From NCBI GenBank assembly GCA_022819945.1, contig JAJEGI010000043.1, positions 1 to 48,833 on the forward strand: 48,833 nt of DNA. The letters are read 5' to 3'. The stretch comes from Candidatus Poribacteria bacterium. Its GTDB lineage: Bacteria > Poribacteria > WGA-4E > WGA-3G. Made by a program: the position numbers and the translations under genes. The notes under the pieces were generated by a model. It made no database searches. It was given only the letters and a program-made list of their open reading frames with translations, and had not been told where the DNA came from. Positions 15,387 through 23,590 of the stretch are shown here, piece by piece; the stretch's first letter is position 1, and each line of letters begins with the position of its first letter.

Positions 15387-16331
15387 TCAATTAGCTCCGC
15401 TATCATTTTCCACTTTATCTTTTTCAGAATCGTAAAGACGATATATTCCCCTTTCTACTCGCCAATAGTATTCATCTTTAGCAGACGGATGATGGCGGCG
15501 TGAAGGGTGATTGACACAATCCGCAGTTATTTGTCCATTTACCGTTCCTTCCTTGAAACTAGGATCCTTTTTTAGGATGATTGCTTTAACTTCTTTGATT
15601 GCAAATTCCACATCTGTTTTGCCTTGCGTTAATTCCTGTACAGCATCCCACACGACCTGCTGTACAGGTTTATCACCTGACCATCGCGCGGTCTGCAGAT
15701 TACGCTGCTGTGTTTTAGGCGTGACGATCTCTTCATCTCCGACCTTAGCATCTGTGCTGACGATCTCGTCACCGGATTCAGTCTGAAATTTTGAGACAGC
15801 TATACAACTGACATCTATTTTATATGACGTACGAAGGAATTGGCAAACACGTGCCACTCTCGGCTGTATTTCTTCTGCAACTACAAATAAACGCAACTTC
15901 CGTTTGAGAGGTGGAAGTTCGTCAGTTTCAGGAATGTCGAATACTTCCCTGAATGCCTCGGCGAAAGTTTTTCCCCTGAATTCGTCCCGTTTTTCAAAAT
16001 AGGTGTCAGCAATTTCATGAATCTGTTCTACTGGAAGTTCATTTGCCCAAGCTGCGTACTCAAGCAGTTGTGCTACCACGTCCCTTGGGGTTTTCCCGCG
16101 CTTAAACTCAATAATAACAAGGTTACCTTCTGAATCAACTCCGAGCAAATCTGGAAAGATCGTTCCTTCTTCATCTTGGGCACTCGGCTGTCTGTCAATC
16201 CACAGAACGAGTTCGTCTTGGATAATTGCCCAGGGGCTGTTTTCAAGCCAAGTTTCCAAATGTTCTTCAAACTCAATATTCGTTTCCGGTGCGGGTATGA
16301 GCGTATCTCCTTCTAATCTAAAAATAGGCAT
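15387..16331 (-). CDS. NucS/DUF91-like PD-(D/E)xK endonuclease, candidate restriction enzyme
   Basis: The product has 314 residues. The nuclease core is near the N-terminus: D61 in FPDLLGVD, then E75-F-K77 in VIIEFKRGK, followed by VVAQLLEYAAW. This is the arrangement of the NucS/RecB-like endonuclease family. A middle segment (about 125-185) resembles the continuation seen in DUF91-type proteins. A separate C-terminal domain (about 235-305) contains CVNHPSRRHHPS and a YYWRVERGIYRLY stretch like those at the ends of some restriction and defence proteins. The stop codon abuts the GTG of the methyltransferase, so the two are translated together. Type II-like restriction is inference. A housekeeping mismatch nuclease is less likely given this partner. 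Confidence 0.78.
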   Translation of the reverse strand: MPIFRLEGDTLIPAPETNIEFEEHLETWLENSPWAIIQDELVLWIDRQPSAQDEEGTIFPDLLGVDSEGNLVIIEFKRGKTPRDVVAQLLEYAAWANELPVEQIHEIADTYFEKRDEFRGKTFAEAFREVFDIPETDELPPLKRKLRLFVVAEEIQPRVARVCQFLRTSYKIDVSCIAVSKFQTESGDEIVSTDAKVGDEEIVTPKTQQRNLQTARWSGDKPVQQVVWDAVQELTQGKTDVEFAIKEVKAIILKKDPSFKEGTVNGQITADCVNHPSRRHHPSAKDEYYWRVERGIYRLYDSEKDKVENDSGAN

Positions 16332-16347
16332 TGTTTTCCCTTAAAAT

Positions 16348-16914
16348 CTACTCAAAAAGCTGGGCAACTGGACATGAAAATCCTTTGACGACATCCTCAC
16401 CTGTCAATGTGTCCTCATAGTTCAGCACAGTGAAATCGATCTCGGAGCGGTAGATCATTACTGTTTTTGCGACGGGTTCAATCACCCAAACAAGGCGTGT
16501 GCCTGATCTCAAATAGGCTAACGCTTTTTCGGTGACATCATAGTGTTTGTCTGATGGCGAGACGACTTCAACTGCCAAATCCGGCGGGACCGGTGAGGCC
16601 TGCTCTCTATTTTCGGGTAATCGGTCGGTCGAAACAAACGCGATATCCGGCTTTACTGCTCGATCATCCAACTGAAAAGTCGTTTCAGCGGTATACAAAC
16701 GTCCTAACTGGTGCTCATGAATGTATGCATCCAAATAGCGAATAATATTAATACTAATCTCACCATGTATCATCGTTGCCGGTGGCATCGGGACTAATTC
16801 TCCTTTTACATATTCATATCCCTCTAAGTCGTTTTCAAGAAATTCCTCCAGCGTCATCGTATCGGGTGCCGGTATTTTTTGTATGGCCTCAGGGGTTGTT
16901 TGCGTATTAAGCAT
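16348..16914 (-). CDS. Uma2 family (DUF820) putative endonuclease
   Basis: The 188-residue protein has the Uma2 pattern: MTLEEFLE at 20-27, YEYVKGELV (33-41), a KPDIAFV strand with D90, and PDLAVEVVSPSD with E116, together a PD-(D/E)xK-like core. GGAGG six bases before the ATG gives a good start. Uma2 genes are widespread in cyanobacteria and environmental bacteria, often in many copies, and their function is not established. It sits 16 bases upstream of the NucS-like gene in the same direction, so all three nuclease/methylase genes may form one transcript. Confidence 0.88.
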   Translation of the reverse strand: MLNTQTTPEAIQKIPAPDTMTLEEFLENDLEGYEYVKGELVPMPPATMIHGEISINIIRYLDAYIHEHQLGRLYTAETTFQLDDRAVKPDIAFVSTDRLPENREQASPVPPDLAVEVVSPSDKHYDVTEKALAYLRSGTRLVWVIEPVAKTVMIYRSEIDFTVLNYEDTLTGEDVVKGFSCPVAQLFE

Positions 16915-16947
16915 CAGTTGCCTCCTCCCAAATCTGGTATTAAGTGT

Positions 16948-18186
16948 TTACGTATGCCGAATCGCATCGATGGGTGTCATCTTAGCGGCTTGGCTGGCGG
17001 GGTAGTAACCGAAGAAGATACCTACCGCAGTACCCGCACCGACAGAGATTAACACGGCTTTCAACGTAATCACAGCGGGCCACGACAATTCTTCCAAGAA
17101 TTTGCCGACTACCCAAGCAAAACCGCTCCCCGTCACAGCTCCTAACGTGATACCGAGCAGACTGCCAATCAGACACAAAAGCACAGATTCTGTCAGGAAC
17201 TGTAAGCGGATGTCAAGGCTTTTGGCACCAACAGCTTTTCGGAGTCCGATCTCCGGTATCCGCTCTGTTACCGAAACGAGCATGATATTCAGGATACCGA
17301 TACCCGCAACAATCAAGGAGACAGACGCTATAACGACCAAGACCGACTCTATGATAAAGATCATCCGCTTTCCGCTTTCAATCCCTTTCTTTGCGTTCCA
17401 CGTACGGAAAAAGGTATCGTCGCCGCCGTGGTTGCGCATAATAACGGTTTTAACCTCTTTGAGTGCTTGATCAACGACATCAATACTTTTAGCACGCGCC
17501 ATGATAGCACCGACGCGGTTCCGTCCACCGAAACGGGTTTGTGCTGTCGTGATCGGGACGAAAATCATATTGTCATCGCTTCTGCCGCGTTCTAATCCAT
17601 CGCCGCGGCTCTCCATGATGCCGATAATGGTAAAACGCCTGTTGTTGATACCGACCTCTTTACCAATCGGGTTCTGCCCTTTAAACTGCTCCTTCCAGAC
17701 CTTCGCACCGATAACACAAACCTTATTCCAGAAGTCCATATCGGTATCGGCGAGGAATCTACCGTATTCCGTTTTCCATCTACGGACGGCTTGGTATTCG
17801 TTGGTTGTTGCGCGCATGTAAGTTTGCCGATGCCGTCCTTCAACTTCAAAATTGATGAAATGACTTCTTTCGACAGTCGCGACCTCAACAGATGGACAAT
17901 CTGTCAGAATATCGTGTAAATCTCGCATCTCAAGGTAATGGGGACTGGTATTGCGCTGCCAACGGTTGTTTTTTCGGATATACCCGGGTCGATAAACGCC
18001 GAACATGCTGGGACCGCCGATATTCTCGAATTCCGCCATCATGAGTTTTTCGGCACCCGCGCCGAAAGACATCATCGCAATCACACCGGCAATACCGATA
18101 GTAATCCCTAAGAGCGTGAGAATTGTACGGAGTTTACTTCCGCGAAGGATGGAAAACGCTGAGATGAGGTTCTCCAGCAGATGCAT
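16948..18186 (-). CDS. MacB-like ABC transporter permease (second of a tandem pair)
   Basis: The product has 412 residues. The layout is typical of MacB/FtsX-type permeases: an amphipathic N-terminus, a first membrane helix (about 18-45, LRTILTLLGITIGIAGVIAMMSF), a large periplasmic domain (about 46-280), then three helices in the last 130 residues with SVTERIPEIGLRKAVGAK between the first two. MacB proteins normally also carry or pair with an ATPase. None is fused or adjacent here, so the ATPase must be encoded elsewhere. It is a close paralogue of the gene 14 bases upstream, showing a tandem duplication. Substrates may be lipoproteins, peptides or antibiotics. Confidence 0.88.
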   Translation of the reverse strand: MHLLENLISAFSILRGSKLRTILTLLGITIGIAGVIAMMSFGAGAEKLMMAEFENIGGPSMFGVYRPGYIRKNNRWQRNTSPHYLEMRDLHDILTDCPSVEVATVERSHFINFEVEGRHRQTYMRATTNEYQAVRRWKTEYGRFLADTDMDFWNKVCVIGAKVWKEQFKGQNPIGKEVGINNRRFTIIGIMESRGDGLERGRSDDNMIFVPITTAQTRFGGRNRVGAIMARAKSIDVVDQALKEVKTVIMRNHGGDDTFFRTWNAKKGIESGKRMIFIIESVLVVIASVSLIVAGIGILNIMLVSVTERIPEIGLRKAVGAKSLDIRLQFLTESVLLCLIGSLLGITLGAVTGSGFAWVVGKFLEELSWPAVITLKAVLISVGAGTAVGIFFGYYPASQAAKMTPIDAIRHT

Positions 18187-18200
18187 GCTTGGTTTCCTTA

Positions 18201-19451
18201 TTACGTATGGCGGATGGCATCAATGGGGGTCAACTTAGCGGCTTGGCTGGCGGGGTAATAGCCGAAGAAGATACCTACGGCTGCGCCTGCGCCGACGGAG
18301 ATCAGCACAGCCTCTGGGGTAATCACTGAGGGCCACGCCATTCCATCTAAAAACCTGCCGACGATCCAAGCAAAGCCTTTCCCGGCGATCGCACCGAAAG
18401 CGATACCGAGTAGGCTGCCAATTAGACATAAGAGGACGGATTCTGTGAGGAACTGCATTCGGATATTAAAACTCTTTGCGCCGACAGCTTTCCGGAGTCC
18501 GATTTCCGGGATCCGCTCTGTCACAGAAACAAGCATAATGTTCAGAATCCCGATACCCGCGACAATCAAGGACACAGACGCAATGACGACCAGCACTGTC
18601 TCTATGATAAGGATCATTCTTTTTGCATTTTCGATGCCCTGTTTCGCCGACCACGTTCGGAAAAAGGTATCGTCGCCACCGTGATTGCGCATAATAATGG
18701 TCTTTACCTCTTTGAGTGCCTGATCGACGTGAAATGGACTTTTCGCACGCACCATGATATGCCCAACGTGATCGTGTCCCCAGAACCGCTTTTGTGCAGT
18801 TGTAATCGGAATGAAAAGCATATTGTCATCGCTTTTGCCGCGTTCTAACCCGTCGCCTCGGCTCTCCATAATGCCGATAACCGTAAAGCGTTTGTTGTTC
18901 CCGAAGTTGTTGATAACGACTTCTTTACCGATCGGATCTTGTCCCTTAAACTGCTCTTTCCAAATCTTTGAACCGATAACACAGACTTTTGTCCACGCGT
19001 CCATATCGGTATCCGCGAGGAATCTACCATATTCAGTCTGCCATTCGCGAACGGCTTGGTATTCGTTTGTTGTTGCGCGGAGATAGGTTTTTTGAAATTT
19101 TCCATCAATACCGAGATTGATGTAGTAGCTGCCTTCGACAGTGGCAACTTCAACGGAGGGGCATTCTGCGAGGACATCACGGAGGTCTTCCATCTCAAGG
19201 TGATGTGGACTGTTATTACGTTGCCAGCGTCCATTTTTTCGGACATACCCAGGTCGGTAAACGCCGAACATACTCGGACCACCGATCTTCTCAAATTCTG
19301 CCATGATAAGTTTTTCGGCACCCGCCCCAAAGGACATCATCGCAATGATCCCCGCAATACCGATGGTAATGCCTAAAAGCGTAAGAATCGTGCGCAATTT
19401 GCTGGCGCGAAGGACGGAAAACGCTGAGATGAGATTTTCGAGAAGTTTCAT
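18201..19451 (-). CDS. MacB-like ABC transporter permease (first of a tandem pair)
   Basis: The 416-residue product has the same architecture as its downstream copy and most residues are identical, including the N-terminal LLENLISAFS segment, the periplasmic WKEQFKGQDPIGKEV region and the C-terminal FFGYYPASQAAK. The main difference is four extra residues in the VVINNFGNNKRF loop. A pair of diverged permeases could form a heterodimer, as in LolCE-type systems, with an ATPase from another locus. A promoter-like sequence lies about 180 bases upstream (19631-19660). Confidence 0.88.
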   Translation of the reverse strand: MKLLENLISAFSVLRASKLRTILTLLGITIGIAGIIAMMSFGAGAEKLIMAEFEKIGGPSMFGVYRPGYVRKNGRWQRNNSPHHLEMEDLRDVLAECPSVEVATVEGSYYINLGIDGKFQKTYLRATTNEYQAVREWQTEYGRFLADTDMDAWTKVCVIGSKIWKEQFKGQDPIGKEVVINNFGNNKRFTVIGIMESRGDGLERGKSDDNMLFIPITTAQKRFWGHDHVGHIMVRAKSPFHVDQALKEVKTIIMRNHGGDDTFFRTWSAKQGIENAKRMILIIETVLVVIASVSLIVAGIGILNIMLVSVTERIPEIGLRKAVGAKSFNIRMQFLTESVLLCLIGSLLGIAFGAIAGKGFAWIVGRFLDGMAWPSVITPEAVLISVGAGAAVGIFFGYYPASQAAKLTPIDAIRHT

Positions 19452-19602
19452 GTCTATTCTTTTTCGTGCGGTTTAGCCGTTGTCATAGCTTAGAACTCAG
19501 CACCCAGATCACAAGTTTTCATCGCAAACAGAACGGAAAACTTTTGATTGCATGAATTCTCAAGGTGTGCTAAACTCTTAATGCAAAATAGAGGGAGAAT
19601 TT

Positions 19603-19629
19603 ATGAATCTTGCCTTTCCTCAGTGTTAA
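19603..19629 (+). other. Possible 8-codon leader peptide
   Basis: An ATG at 19603 with GAGGGAG five bases upstream opens a frame of eight codons ending in TAA at 19629, about 57 bases before the glycosidase-like gene. The strong ribosome site in an otherwise gene-free region is the only argument. It may be chance. Confidence 0.25.
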
Positions 19630-19630
19630 A

Positions 19631-19660
19631 AGTATACCACAACACGTTTAACAGTTGCAA
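19631..19660 (-). promoter_or_regulatory. Possible promoter for the MacB-like permease pair
   Basis: On the minus strand TTGCAA (19660-19655) and TATACT (19636-19631) are 18 bases apart, about 180 bases before the ATG at 19451. The rest of the 235-base gap between 19451 and 19687 holds no other gene that I can support. Confidence 0.4.
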
Positions 19661-19686
19661 ATTTTTTAACATAGGAGCGGATATCT

Positions 19687-21534
19687 GTGCAGACGGATTC
19701 TTTTAACACGGGAAACTCGCAAGTTCCGGACGGGGGCAGCCTGCTACCGTGGCGAGGCACACAAGAATCAGCAGCGCACCGAGCGGCACTAAAACAGTCG
19801 TCGCGACGGGGTAGCCAAGCATGGGTTGTATTACCATCGGCTTTATTGCAGACGCGCTATCAATTGAACGCTACGGACTTGTCCTTCGGTGATACAGAAA
19901 GAACCGTAACAATCCAAGCATTACTCCGGCAGTCCGCCCTGTTGCGTGAAACAGACTTCAATCAATACTACTTAATTGCGCAACCGCATGCAGATGCACC
20001 CTGCTATAACATCACTGACTATATGCAGCAATGTGTGAGCGGAGATCTCACGATTGCAGAACGGCTTCGCGGTCGAACGGTTATTAATCTTTTTCAGACA
20101 GCGGCGGTGGCTGATGATCTATTAGATGCCCACGGGGTTTCGCAGTTCATAGAACGACTGCTGAAAGGTTATTTAAAAACTTATGGCAAGCAGCACCTCG
20201 TTGGCTTTGCCTGTGAACTTCCCAAATTTTTGTCCTTAGCGAGCGTTTTAGGGGCTGGCACTGCATCGGTTCCGTGGAGTCCTGTGCTACTGGAGACAAC
20301 AGAAGAAACACTGACAACCTATCTGCCTTTGGTGTTTCATGAAACTTATAATTCAGCAGCCGTCAGAAATACGTTTTGGCAAGCACTGACGCAGCGATTC
20401 GCGACGTGCTTTCTGGGCGGCATCCGCGATTTCTGCTATCAAGAAGGACTCCGGTTTGCTTTAAGTCTCTCAGCGAGCGCTAAGACGTTGGAGTTTGAGT
20501 TGGGATCTATGCTGGCAGCGGTAGACTGTCCGATTTTAAACGTCACCGAAATAGATACACCAAAGCGATTCGTCGTTGCCAAATGGAGCTGTAGCGACAC
20601 ACAATCTGCTGGTATTGCCCGGAAAAAGGACAACACCACCGAATCGCGATACCTCGAAGATGCCTGTCTCGGTTTCAACTTGTGGCTGAATAGAAAAAAC
20701 ACCTCCGAGAATACAACACAAGAACTATCACAACTGCTATCAACAGGCTATCCAAAGAGACCACTTCTGATGGTAGCACCGACGCAGAGTCTCTGGACTA
20801 AACCCGATGAGAAATCGTGGAATAGTGTAACAAAGGCATGGGGTTGGTTGTGCCAAAGCGTGTGGGAGTTAGGCTACGATTTCAGAATCGTCTCAGAACA
20901 TGAACTGAATTCAGCAGAGATTATAGATACCGCGGATGCAAGAAAACAAGGTCGCAAACGTGGAGGACTCTGTTTCCCCAATGATCAAGTATCTGCGACA
21001 GATATTTATACCGTTGTCCTGCTTCCGAGTTGCATATCGCTTCAAGAAGGGACTGTTAAACGTTTAAAGGCCTTCACGAAAGCAAAAGGCAGACTGATCG
21101 TAGATGAACCTACGCCGTATCTGCTGAATGGCAGCATTGGACTTGAGCCGTATCCGCTTGAGCAACTGATTTATGGACGGCGTGTAACCACTCTCCGCGG
21201 TCCACCTGATGAGAAAGCAGTGAAACTCGAAAAATGTCTACGAAAATGGGTAACCTGTGTCGTCTCAGTGTATGTAAAACCGGAAAACGAGCCGACAGAT
21301 AGCGTTCTCGTACTCCATAGAGAAGCGAAAGCCTCCGAAATTTTTTATCTCTTTAACGCAAGCAATGAACCGATGGATACGTTGATCGAAATACGACGAA
21401 AGGCGTTACGTGTTTCGGAGTTTGATTTGTTTAACGGAAAAAAAGAAAACGTTACATTCTGGCACGCTGATGAGAAGACATATCTAAACTGTACATTTGC
21501 GCCGAGGCGGGCAAGACTTTTTGTCGTTTCCTAA
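19687..21534 (+). CDS. Large glycoside hydrolase-like protein with a glutamine-amidotransferase-like domain
   Basis: The product has 615 residues from a GTG start with AGGAGC about ten bases upstream. No family is certain. The C-terminal 100 residues (LVLHREA...IFYLFNASNEP...EFDLFNGKKENV...CTFAPRRARLFVV) look like the beta-sandwich that closes several glycosidases. The segment around 395-480 (WGWLCQSVWELGYDFRIV ... YTVVLLPSCISLQEGTVKRLKAF) resembles the beta-galactosidase trimerisation or GATase-like fold. The first 300 residues would then be a degenerate TIM barrel. I infer a carbohydrate-active protein, perhaps near the large rhamnosidase/galactosidase groups. No signal peptide is seen. Catalytic acids cannot be pointed out with confidence. 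Confidence 0.65.
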   Translation: MQTDSFNTGNSQVPDGGSLLPWRGTQESAAHRAALKQSSRRGSQAWVVLPSALLQTRYQLNATDLSFGDTERTVTIQALLRQSALLRETDFNQYYLIAQPHADAPCYNITDYMQQCVSGDLTIAERLRGRTVINLFQTAAVADDLLDAHGVSQFIERLLKGYLKTYGKQHLVGFACELPKFLSLASVLGAGTASVPWSPVLLETTEETLTTYLPLVFHETYNSAAVRNTFWQALTQRFATCFLGGIRDFCYQEGLRFALSLSASAKTLEFELGSMLAAVDCPILNVTEIDTPKRFVVAKWSCSDTQSAGIARKKDNTTESRYLEDACLGFNLWLNRKNTSENTTQELSQLLSTGYPKRPLLMVAPTQSLWTKPDEKSWNSVTKAWGWLCQSVWELGYDFRIVSEHELNSAEIIDTADARKQGRKRGGLCFPNDQVSATDIYTVVLLPSCISLQEGTVKRLKAFTKAKGRLIVDEPTPYLLNGSIGLEPYPLEQLIYGRRVTTLRGPPDEKAVKLEKCLRKWVTCVVSVYVKPENEPTDSVLVLHREAKASEIFYLFNASNEPMDTLIEIRRKALRVSEFDLFNGKKENVTFWHADEKTYLNCTFAPRRARLFVVS

Positions 21535-21585
21535 GTTAAGGAACACTCGGCTAAAACTATAGATTTTCCAACGGACAGATTCTTT

Positions 21586-23562
21586 ATGACATTGGAAAAA
21601 AAGAACTCACGTCAGCAGCATGCCGAAAATATCCAAGGTACCCTGGCGATCTTGGAGGTAAAGGCTTTTGAAAAGTATATTGGCAGCAGCAAATACGAAG
21701 TTAGCATTCGTAATTGTAGCGGCTTCTTTGTGGCGCGCGATCAAATTGCGACAAGTTTTCACATCTTAAAAGGGGCTATGAGCATTGCTGCAAAGCATGT
21801 TGACACAGATGCAGCGTACACAATTGAAGGCATTACAGCGTTTGATGAAAAGAACGACCTCGCTGTTCTAAAAGTTTCGGAAGAGGAGATTCCTTTCGAC
21901 CTTGGTAACAGTGAGACTGTGAAAAAGAAAGCGCGCATCTGCGCCATCGGCTATGATGGTGACAAGGAAAACAGCGCAGCGGCTACTGTCCGATGTATCG
22001 AAAAAAAGGATAAGTGGCTTCGGTTACACATACCCGCTGCAGGACCGGGGTGGAGTGGGTGCCCAGTGCTGAACAACCAAGGCGAGGTAATAGCCGTGCT
22101 TTCGCGGGGCACTCCCAAACCCGGTAAGGGGTACGCTGTGCCTTCAAACGCGCTTGAAGCGTTGCTTACAGCGGCGGAAGCGACAGACGCTCAGCCTTTA
22201 ACGGAATGGCAAAATCGCCCGCGTATACGTGCCTATCTCGCATATAAAAAAGGCAGGGCGCATCAGGCGGGAGACGACTTTGAAGGTGCCCTTGCCGACT
22301 ATAATAAGGCTATCAATCTTAATCCGGATATACCTGATGCCTATACAGCCCGTAGTGAGACACAATTTAAATTGATAATGCCGAATGCTAACGGGAACTA
22401 TAAGCAGATTGACTCGCTTGACTGTAGAACAGTCCTTATGGACAGGGTTAAGGCTTACCGACTCATGTCAGCGAATTATTTTCTGCCAACTCTTCGTGCT
22501 TTCAGAAAGCGAATGTTAGCACAACTGATTCTGAGGGTTTTCCGATGGTTAGACAACCCGAAGGCAATTTACGCCCGCGCAGATGCAAAGATGCAAAGTG
22601 GCGATTCCAAGGTAGCACACGGGGATATAGCAGCAGCCCGAAAGCATTATCACGCGGCGATCGCCGACTTGACACACCTCATCGAGTGGCAACCAAAGTT
22701 TGCCTCAGCCTATAATGCCCGCGGATGGACGAAATATCTCCTCGGGCAAATTGTAACTGAACCCGAGAACACCGGAGCAGCCGAATGGTACTATCAAAGC
22801 GCGGTCGTTGACAGCGATGTCGCCATCCAGTTAGCCACATCAGATGAGAGTAGCAGCGCTGCCTACCATACGCGCGGGGCTGCACGAACTGCCCTTGGTG
22901 ACCATGACAAGGCAATCGCAGATTTCGATGCTGCTATCCGACTCGATCCGGAGAGGGCAATAAACTACCTCGATCGCGGGCTTGCAAAGGAAGTACTCGG
23001 CGAAAAGGATGCCCCAAAAGCCGACTTTGAGAAGGCAACACAGATAAACGGAAATTTGGCAAAGGATTACTATAAAGACGGACGCGGAAAAAATGACGGA
23101 CGCGCGTACGCAGCCGCGATGGATAGTTTTGATAAGGCTATCCGGTTAAACCCAGAATACGCTTCCGTCTATAGCAATCGGGCACTTTCACAGAATGCCC
23201 TGGGGCGACGTGAGTTGCGTCGGGAGAATCCAGAAAAAGCAAAATATCACCTGCAGGGGGCAATTGCCGATTGTACCGAAGCTATCCGCCTGAATCCAAA
23301 GTATACTGGCGCTTACAACAATCGCGGCGTTGCGAAACACCGCTTAGGTCAGTCGGAGTCCGCCTGCGGAAATTCAGAAGAAGCGGAGAGATACTATCAA
23401 GCAGCGATTGCAGATTTGGATAAAGCGATTCAGTTAAACCCGAAGCATGTCAAGGCGCATCGGAATCGCGGGTACGTGAAGGAGAAATTAGGTCAACAGG
23501 CAGCAGCGGAGGCTGACTTTGAGAAAGCGAAGGCACTCGACTCAGCCGCACAGGCTGAGTAA
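21586..23562 (+). CDS. Trypsin-like serine protease fused to TPR repeats
   Basis: The product has 658 residues. Residues 25-190 form a trypsin-like (S1C/Trypsin_2 type) domain with an intact triad: H59 (TSFHIL), D91 (NDLAVLKV) and S157 (GWSGCP in place of the usual GNSGGP), followed by NNQGEVIAV. From about 205 to the end are tetratricopeptide repeats of the AxADxxKAIxLNPxxxxAYxxRG kind, seven or more units, some with longer inserts. There is no signal peptide or membrane segment, so it is probably cytoplasmic, unlike DegP. Trypsin-TPR proteins are common in genomes with complex signalling or conflict systems, where the TPRs recognise a partner. It lies between a glycosidase-like gene and a ThDP enzyme without clear functional linkage. 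Confidence 0.88.
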   Translation: MTLEKKNSRQQHAENIQGTLAILEVKAFEKYIGSSKYEVSIRNCSGFFVARDQIATSFHILKGAMSIAAKHVDTDAAYTIEGITAFDEKNDLAVLKVSEEEIPFDLGNSETVKKKARICAIGYDGDKENSAAATVRCIEKKDKWLRLHIPAAGPGWSGCPVLNNQGEVIAVLSRGTPKPGKGYAVPSNALEALLTAAEATDAQPLTEWQNRPRIRAYLAYKKGRAHQAGDDFEGALADYNKAINLNPDIPDAYTARSETQFKLIMPNANGNYKQIDSLDCRTVLMDRVKAYRLMSANYFLPTLRAFRKRMLAQLILRVFRWLDNPKAIYARADAKMQSGDSKVAHGDIAAARKHYHAAIADLTHLIEWQPKFASAYNARGWTKYLLGQIVTEPENTGAAEWYYQSAVVDSDVAIQLATSDESSSAAYHTRGAARTALGDHDKAIADFDAAIRLDPERAINYLDRGLAKEVLGEKDAPKADFEKATQINGNLAKDYYKDGRGKNDGRAYAAAMDSFDKAIRLNPEYASVYSNRALSQNALGRRELRRENPEKAKYHLQGAIADCTEAIRLNPKYTGAYNNRGVAKHRLGQSESACGNSEEAERYYQAAIADLDKAIQLNPKHVKAHRNRGYVKEKLGQQAAAEADFEKAKALDSAAQAE

Positions 23563-23590
23563 GTACAAGACGATAGAAAAGGAGTTAACT

